Below are positions 16,733 through 25,105 of a stretch of DNA of 64,000 bases, in pieces; positions within the stretch are counted from its first letter, which is position 1; every line of letters begins with the position of its first letter. The position numbers were made by a program, and so were the translations under genes. The notes under the pieces were generated by a model. That model made no database searches, was not told the DNA's origin, and worked only from the letters and a program-made list of their open reading frames with translations. Where the stretch lies: positions 310,001 through 374,000 of the forward strand of contig CAWKEY010000044.1 in NCBI GenBank assembly GCA_963848675.1, read 5' to 3'. This DNA is from CAWKEY01 sp963848675. GTDB taxonomy: Bacteria > Pseudomonadota > Gammaproteobacteria > Methylococcales > Methylomonadaceae.

Positions 16733-17227
16733 ATAAACCAGGTAAAGTAAAACCATGCGTTCCAGTTCACTCAAATGCAACAGCTCACCGAGCAAGGAAA
16801 TATTTTTCCAAACGGAATCCTGGTTGCGTATGGCTAACCAATGTTGTTCCAGTTTAGTAATGGATTTTTCGAAATGCTCATTTAAACGCTCTGGTTGTTT
16901 TGAGTAAGCATGCGCAAAATTAGTAAATACCGAATCCCAGCAAACTGGACTTCCGTTTCTTTTGCGAGGTGAGCGCCGCGTTATTTTTTTCCCTTCTTCA
17001 GAACTAGCCCTGATAAATTCATCCAACAAATCCAGCGGCCATTCCACACAATCACCCACAAGTTTCAGCCAGTCTGTGTTTCCTGCATTAACATCCACAA
17101 TATGTGATGGCCCATTTTCGTGATTTAAGGCAAAACGTAAGCCCCACAAGGCGCCTACTAGCTTGCAGGCGTCATTGGGAAGGGAGGTTTTTGGCAAGGA
17201 CGAGACTAAATGAATAGTTGCAGACAT
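16715..17227 (-). pseudogene. AAA-type ATPase gene, N-terminal fragment cut by the IS
   Basis: The first 165 codons are native; the last five residues and the stop come from the IS end. The fragment ends LLGELLHLSELERMVLLYLVY, the helical segment that precedes the ATPase domain in AAA proteins of this type. The Walker motifs and everything after are missing, and they are not found on the other side of the IS. A WYL-type operator and a -10 box lie just upstream, so the truncated gene may still be transcribed. The AAA family call rests on this one segment. Confidence 0.65.
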
Positions 17228-17260
17228 ATATGACCCCGTAAAGATAGATTTGATTTTTCT

Positions 17261-17292
17261 ATTGTACGGATCACGGCGACAGAATAAGTCGA
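17261..17292 (-). promoter_or_regulatory. WYL-regulon operator 4 and promoter (AAA-ATPase remnant)
   Basis: GCGACAGAATAAGTCGA (17276-17292) keeps both half-sites and the 7-nt spacing of the other operators. On the minus strand TACAAT (17266 to 17261) starts 9 nt beyond it. The distance to the start codon (49-65 bp) is nearly the same as for operator 2. Confidence 0.6.
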
Positions 17293-17370
17293 ACAGGCTA
17301 TATGGTTGTTTTTTGCTCGCTCTGGAAAGCAGTCGATCAAATTAACCGACCATATCCGATTCGAAAACTG

Positions 17371-17391
17371 CTTCCAAGCTTACCTTGGAAG
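17371..17391. other. Perfect 8-bp hairpin in the intergenic gap
   Basis: CTTCCAAG (17371-17378) and CTTGGAAG (17384-17391) flank a 5-nt loop. No T-run follows in either direction. The rest of the 285-nt gap 17228-17512 shows only operator 4. Confidence 0.35.
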
Positions 17392-17512
17392 AATAGCAGC
17401 TATCAAACTCCAAGACTGGCTACATAATTGAAGCTTTTGAAGCTAAAAAAGCCGCTTAGCTGAGTGTACGTGAAATTCTGGCAATATCAAAAACACCCCC
17501 CTCGATCCTGTT

Positions 17513-18172
17513 TTATTCCCGCAACAACCCTACTAAGCGCATTTCCAGATCAGGATCAGCGCCAAAAATACAATCCCTTAATACGCCTTGTTTATCCACC
17601 AGAATATGCGAAGGCGTGCCTTTTAAACCGAAGCGTTCAAAGGTTTCTGCATGATAGTCGAGGGCTTGCAAATAGCGCCAGACGTGTTCCTTTATGTTCT
17701 GTTGATAGGCGCTGGGTTGCCGGGCAAAGTCTGGAAAGCGGTCTTCGATAAAGGCCGAGACTAAAGTATCGGTCACCTCAGCCTGGCGCTTGTTTAAACG
17801 ATCCATCGCCACGGGAAACGGGATGCGATAGGGCAGGAGATTGCCTGTCAATTTGCCGTGCTGGTCTAACAGGCGCAAGGTTTCACCGATGACTTCGCCG
17901 TTTTCAAGCAAGAGGGCTAAATTTTCCAGGTTGTTTTTGTCAAAATCTTCAAACGCCGTTGCCACGCCCAATACCGATAAGCCGTGGTCTGAGTAGCGCT
18001 GATAGCAGTCAATGGCCTGGGGCAGGGCATACAAAAAGCAACCGGGACAATTTACCTGAAACACTTCCACCAGCACGACGCGGCCTGATAACTGGTCAAA
18101 GTTGACAGCTGCGCCTTGCAGTCACGCAGATACGGCTAGTAACGGGGCCTTTTTGCCTATTTGCGCTTTCAT
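17513..18172 (-). pseudogene. TlpA-like thiol-disulfide oxidoreductase with an internal TGA
   Basis: From ATG 18172 the frame encodes 219 residues plus one in-frame TGA at codon 17 (18124-18122). The peptide reads APLLAVSA-stop-LQGAAVNFDQLSGRVV, where relatives have a Trp in a VSxWLQG motif, so a TGG to TGA change is likely. Downstream the thioredoxin fold is intact, with the redox motif NCPGC, GTPSHILVDKQGVL and a complete C-terminus. A restart at Met (18076) would lose the first beta strand. It is either a recent nonsense mutation or a sequencing error. No signal peptide is evident. Confidence 0.72.
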
Positions 18173-18191
18173 GGCAGGCAGTGTGTTTGAG

Positions 18192-19202
18192 CTAAACCGT
18201 CATATTCGCAAGGGCAGGCTCATCCTGGTCAGCCTGTAGCGCTTGCCGGCGCAGCAGCTTGGCATTGCGTTTGCCGGTCAGCGCCCTGGCGGCATCGGTG
18301 CCGATATGGGCCTCACCGCGCTGCCTGGCCAGTTGCATCTGTTTTTCCCGTTCCATGAAACGGGCTTTCTGTTCCGGCGTGATTTTATCCCAGCAATGCG
18401 GGCAGCTCACGCCTGGTTCATAGTGAGCGCTGGCTTTATCGGCTTCGGTAATCGGCAGGCGGCAGGCGTTACATTGATCGTAACTGCCTTTTTCAAGCCG
18501 ATGATTAACGGTTATGCGGTCGTCAAAGACAAAACACTCGCCTTGCCAAAGGGTTTCTTCGGCGGGTACATGTTCCAGGTATTTTAATATGCCGCCTTTC
18601 AGGTGATACACCTCATCAAAGCCCTGTTGTTTTAAAAAAGCGGTCGATTTTTCACAGCGTATGCCGCCGGTGCAGAACATGGCGACTTTTTTGTGTTTTC
18701 CGGGATCAAGATGGGCTTTGACGTAGTCCGGGAACTCACGAAAGCTGTCGGTTTTCGGATTGATGGCGTTCCTAAAAGTGCCAACCTTCACCTCGTAATC
18801 GTTGCGGGTATCTACCACCAATACTTCGGGATCGGAGATCAGCGCATTCCAGTCCTCTGGCTGGACATAAGTGCCGACCACCTGTTTAGGATCAATGCCT
18901 TCCACACCCAAGGTGACGATTTCTTTTTTCAGTTTGACTTTGCTGCGATTGAAGGGTGATATGTCGGTCAAGGATTCTTTGAAATCAATATCGCCCAGAC
19001 GCGGGTCGCGGCGCAGCCAGTTCAACAGGCTATCGATAGCCTGGCGGGAGCCGGCCACAGTACCGTTGATGCCTTCATGAGCCAGCAATAGTGTGCCTCG
19101 CACCTGATTGCCGGTCATGACCGTCAGCAGGGGCTGGCGTAAATCCTGATAGTTTTCCAGGGTGACAAATTTGTACAGCGCACAAACGACGAGTTGAGAC
19201 AT
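18192..19202 (-). CDS. trhO: tRNA uridine(34) hydroxylase, rhodanese family
   Basis: This 336-residue TrhO (YceA) makes 5-hydroxyuridine at tRNA position 34, the first step toward cmo5U/mo5U. The N-terminal acylphosphatase-like domain (about 1-95, with AHEGINGTVAG) is followed by a rhodanese domain (about 120-215, VVDTRNDYEVKVGTF) with catalytic Cys in MFCTGGIRCEKSTAFL. A zinc-type C-terminal cysteine region (CNACRLP, SCPHCWDKI) ends the protein. ATG 19202 was chosen because GAGGA lies about 8 nt upstream; a longer frame from 19244 lacks family similarity in its extra residues. Length is normal. Confidence 0.93.
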   Translation of the reverse strand: MSQLVVCALYKFVTLENYQDLRQPLLTVMTGNQVRGTLLLAHEGINGTVAGSRQAIDSLLNWLRRDPRLGDIDFKESLTDISPFNRSKVKLKKEIVTLGVEGIDPKQVVGTYVQPEDWNALISDPEVLVVDTRNDYEVKVGTFRNAINPKTDSFREFPDYVKAHLDPGKHKKVAMFCTGGIRCEKSTAFLKQQGFDEVYHLKGGILKYLEHVPAEETLWQGECFVFDDRITVNHRLEKGSYDQCNACRLPITEADKASAHYEPGVSCPHCWDKITPEQKARFMEREKQMQLARQRGEAHIGTDAARALTGKRNAKLLRRQALQADQDEPALANMTV

Positions 19203-19284
19203 CAGCGGTTCCTCGTTGCAAGCCGGAACGTAAATCCGGGGCAAAAAAGAGCGCTATTATACGAGAACAGGAGGTTTTTGGGGC

Positions 19285-19749
19285 TCACATTTGTGATTGC
19301 AAATAATTTTGCAGTCCAATTTTGTCGATTAATTCCAGCTGGGTTTCCAGCCAGTCGATATGGTCTTCTTCATTTTCAAGAATGTGCTCAAACAATTCTC
19401 TGGACACATAATCCTGAATACTCTCGCAATAGGCGATGGCAGTTTTCAGCAGAGGCACGGCGATTTGTTCCAGTTTTAAATCGCATTCCAGCATTTCCAG
19501 GGGATTCTCGCCGATCATTAACTTGTCGAGATTTTGTAGATTGGGCAAGCCTTCCAGGAACAGAATGCGCTCAATCAATTGATCGGCGTGCTTCATTTCA
19601 TCAATCGATTCGTGATATTCCTTCTCGTTGAGTTTTGCAAAGCCCCAGTTTTTGTACATGCGCGCATGCAGAAAATACTGGTTAATGGCGGTCAATTCAT
19701 TGGTCAGGGCTTTATTAAGAAATTCTATGACTTTTGTATCGCCTTTCAT
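19285..19749 (-). CDS. bfr: Bacterioferritin
   Basis: This 154-residue four-helix protein stores iron in a 24-mer shell. Ferroxidase ligands are visible: E18 region (NELTAINQYFLHA), E51/H54 (DEMKHADQLIERI), E94 (EQIAVPLLKTAIAYCE) and E127/H130 (NEEDHIDWLETQL). The haem-ligand Met lies near residue 52 (IDEMKHAD), as in other Bfr. It is followed upstream on the same strand by bfd with a 15-nt gap, so storage and iron release are co-expressed. The start MKGDTKVIEFLNKALTNEL is the usual Bfr N-terminus. Confidence 0.95.
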   Translation of the reverse strand: MKGDTKVIEFLNKALTNELTAINQYFLHARMYKNWGFAKLNEKEYHESIDEMKHADQLIERILFLEGLPNLQNLDKLMIGENPLEMLECDLKLEQIAVPLLKTAIAYCESIQDYVSRELFEHILENEEDHIDWLETQLELIDKIGLQNYLQSQM

Positions 19750-19764
19750 GCCACACCTCGGGTT

Positions 19765-19980
19765 TTAATATGCAATAAGAACAGGTTGGTTGGATGCTTC
19801 CGGCATTATAGGTTGTTGTTGCCGATTTTCGTCAAGCAATTCTTTAACCTGTTTATTGCATTTTCCGCAGTCGCCGCCGACGCCAAAGCATTGAAATAAC
19901 TGACGGCGCGTGCAGGCGCCTTCGGCAATAGCGTTTTTTATCTGGCTGTCAGTGACTGCTTTGCAAACGCACACATACAT
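19765..19980 (-). CDS. bfd: Bacterioferritin-associated [2Fe-2S] ferredoxin
   Basis: This 71-residue Bfd opens MYVCVCKAVTDSQIKNAI and has the four cluster cysteines in CVC (4, 6) and GGDCGKC (38, 41 region). It donates electrons to bacterioferritin haem so that stored Fe(III) is released as Fe(II). Size and cysteine spacing match the family (BFD-like [2Fe-2S] domain). It is the first gene of a bfd-bfr operon. A Fur-type box lies 32-50 bp upstream, consistent with induction under iron limitation. Confidence 0.93.
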   Translation of the reverse strand: MYVCVCKAVTDSQIKNAIAEGACTRRQLFQCFGVGGDCGKCNKQVKELLDENRQQQPIMPEASNQPVLIAY

Positions 19981-20011
19981 CGAATAAATCTCCAGGAAGT
20001 GGTGTCATGTA

Positions 20012-20030
20012 AATAATAACAATTCGCATT
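20012..20030 (-). promoter_or_regulatory. Fur-type iron box upstream of bfd-bfr
   Basis: On the minus strand the 19-mer AATGCGAATTGTTATTATT agrees with the strong Fur-site form AATGAGAATTATTCTCATT at about 15 of 19 positions. It lies 32-50 bp before the bfd start codon. Judged by eye, without scoring. Confidence 0.55.
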
Positions 20031-20151
20031 AAAAATTGAAAGATGGTTTTTTGATTTTATTGAGGGCTAATAAACGAAGACAAAAATATTGATAGTGCTA
20101 TGATTCGGAAAACAAATTCAACTAAACGGCTTGCTTGACAAGAAGAAACCT

Positions 20152-20490
20152 ATGAATCTGAATCTGGAAAAAATCAATGGCTGTAGTGTGCTGTATATTC
20201 AGGAGGAGCGCATAGATGCGCATAATTCGGGCGAATTAAAAGAATATATTCTGCATCTGATAGAGCAGGGCGAGAGTACTATTATTGTTCAACTCGAACG
20301 CGTGCGCTTTATTGACAGCTCGGGTTTGGGGGCATTACTGTCAGGCTACAAGAATGCGGCGGCCAAGTCGGGAAAGCTGGCTTTATCGAACGTGCAGACA
20401 CAGGTGCTATCCATGTTTGAGTTGACGCGTTTAAACAGGGTGTTTGAAATTTATGCCGATTTAAACGAGGTTTTCGACAATGAAACCTAA
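20152..20490 (+). CDS. STAS-domain anti-sigma factor antagonist
   Basis: This 112-residue single STAS domain resembles SpoIIAA/RsbV. It begins MNLNLEKINGCSVLYIQEERID and has the phosphorylatable Ser in the motif VRFIDSSGLGALLSGYKNA, followed by the conserved helix. Such proteins bind an RsbW-type kinase when unphosphorylated and free its target. The next gene, overlapping by 11 nt, encodes exactly such a kinase. ATG 20152 is preferred to a TTG at 20131. The downstream target (sigma factor or enzyme) is not in this window. Confidence 0.88.
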   Translation: MNLNLEKINGCSVLYIQEERIDAHNSGELKEYILHLIEQGESTIIVQLERVRFIDSSGLGALLSGYKNAAAKSGKLALSNVQTQVLSMFELTRLNRVFEIYADLNEVFDNET

Positions 20491-20914
20491 AACCTGCAAT
20501 GCCGATTTTCAGGTGGATGTCATCATCCCGACACAAACTAAATATCTGGATCTGATTGGCAGCATTGGTGAACGCATCGGCAAAGAGCTGGATGATTTCT
20601 CCGGCGATCGTGAAGCCCTGGCTTACCATTTAAACCTGGTGCTGACCGAAGCAACCACGAATGCCATCAAACATGCCGACAACAAACCCAAAGACACGGT
20701 CAGGATCAGCATCCATATTCAGCAAAGCGAGCTGAATATTAAGGTCTATGACCACGGCCAGGGCTTTGATCTGGAAACCGTACCGCTGCCCGATTTTGAT
20801 CATCCCAAAGAAGGCGGGATGGGCATCTTCTTCATCAAGACCCTGATGGATTCGGTCACCTACACCCGGCAGGGCGATTGCAATGTGCTTGAGATTATCA
20901 AATATTTGAAGTGA
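20480..20914 (+). CDS. RsbW-like serine kinase / anti-sigma factor (HATPase_c)
   Basis: This 144-residue GHKL ATPase has the N box LVLTEATTNAIKHAD (about 53-67) and the G1/G2 motifs VYDHGQGFDLETV and KEGGMGIFFIKTLMDSV. The size and lack of a DHp domain mark it as an anti-sigma or switch-type Ser kinase, not a histidine kinase. It pairs with the STAS protein translated just before it. In gammaproteobacteria such pairs often control biofilm or stress output, but no partner phosphatase is adjacent here. Confidence 0.87.
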   Translation: MKPKTCNADFQVDVIIPTQTKYLDLIGSIGERIGKELDDFSGDREALAYHLNLVLTEATTNAIKHADNKPKDTVRISIHIQQSELNIKVYDHGQGFDLETVPLPDFDHPKEGGMGIFFIKTLMDSVTYTRQGDCNVLEIIKYLK

Positions 20915-20924
20915 GGCGGGTGCT

Positions 20925-23900
20925 TTGAAAATAGTAGCGAAAGATCATGAAGCCGATACTGAATCGTGGCTGTCATCATTCAGGCAATTGGCAGAAAGGG
21001 CTTTGGGCAGGCAAGCCGGTAGCCAATTGTGGCAGAAATACGCAACCGCGTTTCCGGCTGAATATCAAGCCCTGGTTCCCCCGCGTTACGCGATAAAAGA
21101 CAGTCTGCATCTTGAGCAGGTATTGGCATCCAGACCTGCAGGGCATCAGCCTTGTTAATCCCTGTCAGAGCGTCAATCATTACCGGCTGCATTTTCACAG
21201 CCGCCAACAGCGCTTTCTGGATGAATATATTCCGGTTTTGAAAAACATGCACTTGCGGGTCATGGATCAGGTGCAGTTTCGTGTTACCGTCGATGGCAGC
21301 ACACTGTTTATCAAAAGTTTCACCATTAAAACAGTAAAAAGTCAGCCCGAGTCGTTCCGCAGATTAACCAGCTCCCTGCTCGAGGCTATCCAGGCCGTAC
21401 TCGATGACAAGGTCGAGAATGATGCGCTCAACAGCCTGTTGGTGCTGGCGGGCTTGAGCTGGCAAGCAATTGATGTGCTTCGGGCGTATCGCAATTATTA
21501 TTTGCAACTCGGACATCCGACCACCCGGGCCAGCTTTCATCATGCCCTGATCAACAATCCGCAAGTGGCGCTGTGTCTGTTTAATTACTTCGAAGCCCGT
21601 TTCAGACCCCATCCTGATTGGGATGATGCCATGGTTCGGGAAGAACAGGTGCTTTTGCCGTTACGCATGCAATTATTGGACAGCATGACTGCGGTGGACG
21701 ATATTAATGATGACCGCATTTTACGCACCCTGTTTAATCTGATTGATGCCACCATGCGCAGTAACTTTCATCAGCGCCGTTCGCTGCCTGATTACTTTAT
21801 TGCTTTTAAAATCAACAGTCTTGGCGTTATTGAGCTGCCCGCGCCGAAACCGCAAAACGAGATTTACGTGCATGCCGTCGATATGGAAGGCATTCATTTG
21901 CGCGCGGGCAAGATATCTCGCGGCGGCATACGCTGGTCAGATCGACCTGATGACTTCAGAACCGAGATTCTGGATTTGATGCAGACCCAGATCAGCAAAA
22001 ATGCCCTGATTATCCCGACCGGTGCGAAGGGTGGTTTTGTAGTCAAGAAAAATGGAACCCAGCCTGATTTCAAAGTGGCCGGCAAAAAGGCCTACATCAC
22101 CCTGATACGCGGACTGCTAGATTTAACCGACAATTATGTCGAGGATCAGGTCGTGCGGGCGTCCCATTTGGTGGCCTACGATGATGCGGATCCGTATTTG
22201 GTTGTGGCCGCCGATAAAGGCACGGCCCAGTTTTCAGATATAGCCAATTCGGTCGCGGCGGAGTATCGATTCTGGCTCGGAGACGCCTTTGCCAGCGGTG
22301 GCTCACGCGGCTATGACCATAAAGCCTTAGGTATTACCGCACGCGGTGCCTGGGAGTGTGTTAAACGGCATTTTCGAGAACTGGGCAAGGATATTCAAAG
22401 CGAAGCTTTTACCGTGGTTGGTATCGGAAGTATGGATGGCGATGTTTTTGGCAATGGCATGTTATTGTCGCCCTATACCCGGCTGCTGGCGGCTTTCAGT
22501 GGCCAGCATATTTTTATTGACCCTGATCCGATGGCCGGTGATAAGCCGTTCAATGAACGCAAACGCCTGTTTGAGCTGCCCGGATCGAGCTGGAACGATT
22601 ATGACAGGACGCTTATTTCCGCAGGCGGTGGGGTTTATGCGCGCTCGGCCAAAGATATTCCGGTATCGCCGGAGCTGAAAAAATGGCTGGGTCTGCGCTA
22701 CAAATCTCTGGATGGCGAATCCCTGATCCGTTACCTGCTGACCGCGCCGGTGGATTTATTATGGCTGGGCGGTATCGGTACTTATGTTAAAGCCAGCACC
22801 GAAAAGCATGAAGAAGTAGGGGATCACGCCAATGATAATGTACGTGTCGATGCCGCCGAGCTTCTTGCGCGCGTGGTGGGCGAAGGCGCCAATCTGGGCT
22901 TCACCCAGAAAGCGCGAATTGAATACAGCTTGCAGGGAGGCCGCATCAATACCGATGCGGTGGACAATTCGGCCGGAGTGGACACTTCCGACCATGAGGT
23001 CAACTTAAAAATTCTGTTGATGGGTCTGCATAAGAAACAACTGATCACGGACTACCAGCCCTTGTTTGTCAGCATGACTGGCGAAGTCAGCGAACTGGTG
23101 CTGGCCGATAATTATGCGCAGAGTCTTTGTGTATCATTGGAACAATTGCGTTGTGCAGAAACCCCGGAGATCTATCTGCAACTGGCGGAGCGTCTCGAAG
23201 CGCAAGGCTTTCTCGAGCGAGCCGTGGAATCATTTCCGCAAAGCAAGGCTGTTTTGGCAAGACCCGGCCAGACCCTAACCCGGCCCGAGCTGGCCGTATT
23301 GATGGCGGCCAGCAAAATGCAGTTGACCGAGGAGATACAGCAACAGGCCTCCCTGCTTCAGGAATCCTGCTGTGACTGTTATCTGGAGGCTTACTTTCCC
23401 AAACAGGTCAGAGCACGCTTTGGCCGGGATTTATCCGCGCATCCCTTGGCCGCTGCCATTAAAGCGACGGTAGTCAGCAATAAAATCATCAACCAGGCCG
23501 GGTGCCGTTTTTTAAGGTTGAATTCCGGTTCGGAAGATATGAATACCCTCGATAATGTCAGCTGTTATCTGACCTTTGACCGGGTTCTGGATGGCGATGA
23601 ACTGCGCCAGACGATTCATGCGCTGGACACTAAAATCGCTGCCGATAGCCAATACCGGGTATTGCTCCAGCTTGAGAACATTCTCGCCGGATTTTGCCGC
23701 TGGGCGGCTTTACGAGGACAAAAAAATCCGCCCCAACGACCAGACAATTCTGTGCTACAAACGCTATTTGACGGAGTATGAAAGCTATTTCAAGCAGCAC
23801 AGCGAGCCATTCAGCGAGCAGCTTGAAGACTACCGGCAAGAGGGCATTCCTGATGCCGATTGCCCAACGGTTGCTGCTTATTGGCAGCCTTCAGGATTTC

Positions 23901-24281
23901 CCCCTGATTGTTTCAATGACAGCTGAAACCAGCCGGGATTTCATCACTGTCCTGACCCTGTTTAATGAAACTACCCGTTACCTGGGTTTGGATGAAATTC
24001 ACGAACAACTGGCAAACAGGCCGCTGCATGATTATTGGGAACGTAAAGTGGCCAACGACTTGCAGGAAGATTTGAAACGCATGACCGGACTTGTCATCAA
24101 GCAGATTCTCGCCAGTAAAACCGCTACCTGTGCCGAATTTTTCGGCACCCCCGCGCAAACACACACAATCAATCGCTACCGTCGCCTGTATCAGGACATC
24201 AGCAACAGCCTATCGGCAACTCTGTTGCCCGCCATCGTCTTGAGCAAGGAGCTGGAGCGGCTGCTTGCAAGCGATAGCTGA
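20925..24281 (+). pseudogene. NAD-dependent glutamate dehydrogenase, three frameshifts
   Basis: The locus encodes a roughly 1100-residue (115-kDa class) NAD-GDH in four pieces. It runs in frame 0 from TTG 20925 (FPAEYQALVPPRYAIKDSLHLEQVL), shifts at about 21125-21145 to frame 1 (21112-23781), shifts near 23710 to frame 2 (KKIRPNDQTILCYKRYLTEYESYF), then near 23860 back to frame 0 (IAQRLLLIGSLQDFPLIV to 24281). All three shifts are one net extra base (or two lost), so the third restores the first frame. The main piece keeps the catalytic region SRGGIRWSDRPDDFRTE and the PTGAKGGFVVKK lysines. The enzyme would convert glutamate to 2-oxoglutarate. Real decay or assembly error cannot be told apart here. 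Confidence 0.82.
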
Positions 24282-24655
24282 TTGAGACTTTCAGCAACAA
24301 CAGCTCTTTCCTCACATATCAAAACCCCGCAACTATGATTCCTCTTCCGGTGCGGCTGAGGAATTTGAATCCCCGTTTCCAGCAAATTTTTGCATGTCTA
24401 GGAAAGGCTATGGGCAAAGCCTTCCGGCAACTTCATAGCAAAGATAAAACCCAAAATGAACTGCGGAAACTATAAAAACCCAGCAATGTACAGTCTTGAT
24501 ATTCATTTATCAGATAACAAATTCTAATTATATCGTTTCACTTAACAAGTCAATTTAATTACCATTTACCCAACAGTTGTTGCAAATTGAACGCAGATTG
24601 ATCTGAGCAACACACCATGAACAAGCAAAACCAAAACCAAAAGTAAGAGGGTTAA
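24282..24655. other. Non-coding stretch before yezD
   Basis: This 374-nt AT-rich region probably holds the promoter of the yezD and sulfate transport genes. A segment near 24400-24440 (GGCAAAGCCTTCCGGCAAC) faintly resembles one arm of GEMM-type c-di-GMP riboswitches, but the other half is absent. I see no gene or firm structure. Confidence 0.4.
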
Positions 24656-24841
24656 ATGGCTACAGATATCTATGGTGCTTCTTTAAAGCAGGCGAACAGT
24701 CAAGAGATTGCTGCCTATATTGCTTCAATCGTGCAGGGCATTCGTTTCGGTTCTGTTGAGATTGTTGTCCATGATGGCCGGATCGTGCAAATCGACAAAC
24801 GGGAAAGGTTTCGGGTAAACAACCAGCAGGTCAGCGATTGA
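24656..24841 (+). CDS. yezD: YezD family (DUF2292) small protein
   Basis: This 61-residue protein has the YezD core IVQGIRFGSVEIVVHDGRIVQIDKRERFR, a compact beta hairpin with no catalytic residues. YezD genes commonly sit with sulfate or sulfonate uptake and cysteine genes, as here, 2 kb upstream of the sulfate ABC transporter. The biochemical role is unknown. A good ribosome-binding site (agaggg) precedes ATG 24656. Confidence 0.82.
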   Translation: MATDIYGASLKQANSQEIAAYIASIVQGIRFGSVEIVVHDGRIVQIDKRERFRVNNQQVSD

Positions 24842-24952
24842 ATCCAGCCGCGCAAAGACAGAATTAAATTTTTCTACCGTACCGTCGGAGAGTAAAACCT
24901 TTGTAATTGCCATTAACCGACCGGATCGCCGGAAGTTAGCGCAGATCAGCAG

Positions 24953-25062
24953 GAAGCTGTTTAAAAACGTCGCGAGCCGGGGGCAACAAAAGGCGAGGGC
25001 GCTCGAAAGCCTGAGGTGTACACGCTGCACATGAGGACTTTGAGGAGTTTTTAAGCAGCTTC
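24953..25062. repeat. 110-bp MITE-like element with 16-bp terminal inverted repeats
   Basis: GAAGCTGTTTAAAAAC (24953-24968) and GTTTTTAAGCAGCTTC (25047-25062) are inverted copies with one mismatch. The interior is GC-rich and contains GGGCGCTCGAAAGCC and a GTGTACAC centre. It has no coding capacity. It sits between yezD and the porin gene, 43 bp before the porin start. Size and structure fit a non-autonomous mobile repeat. Confidence 0.65.
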
Positions 25063-25105
25063 AAAAAAATCCTTTTATAAAAACATAGTAACCAAGGTAA
25101 ATACA

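Noticed and set aside
24395..24440. Possible GEMM c-di-GMP riboswitch
   Set aside because: Only one arm (GCAAAGCC...CCGGC) resembles the class; the other conserved half and tetraloop-receptor parts are missing.
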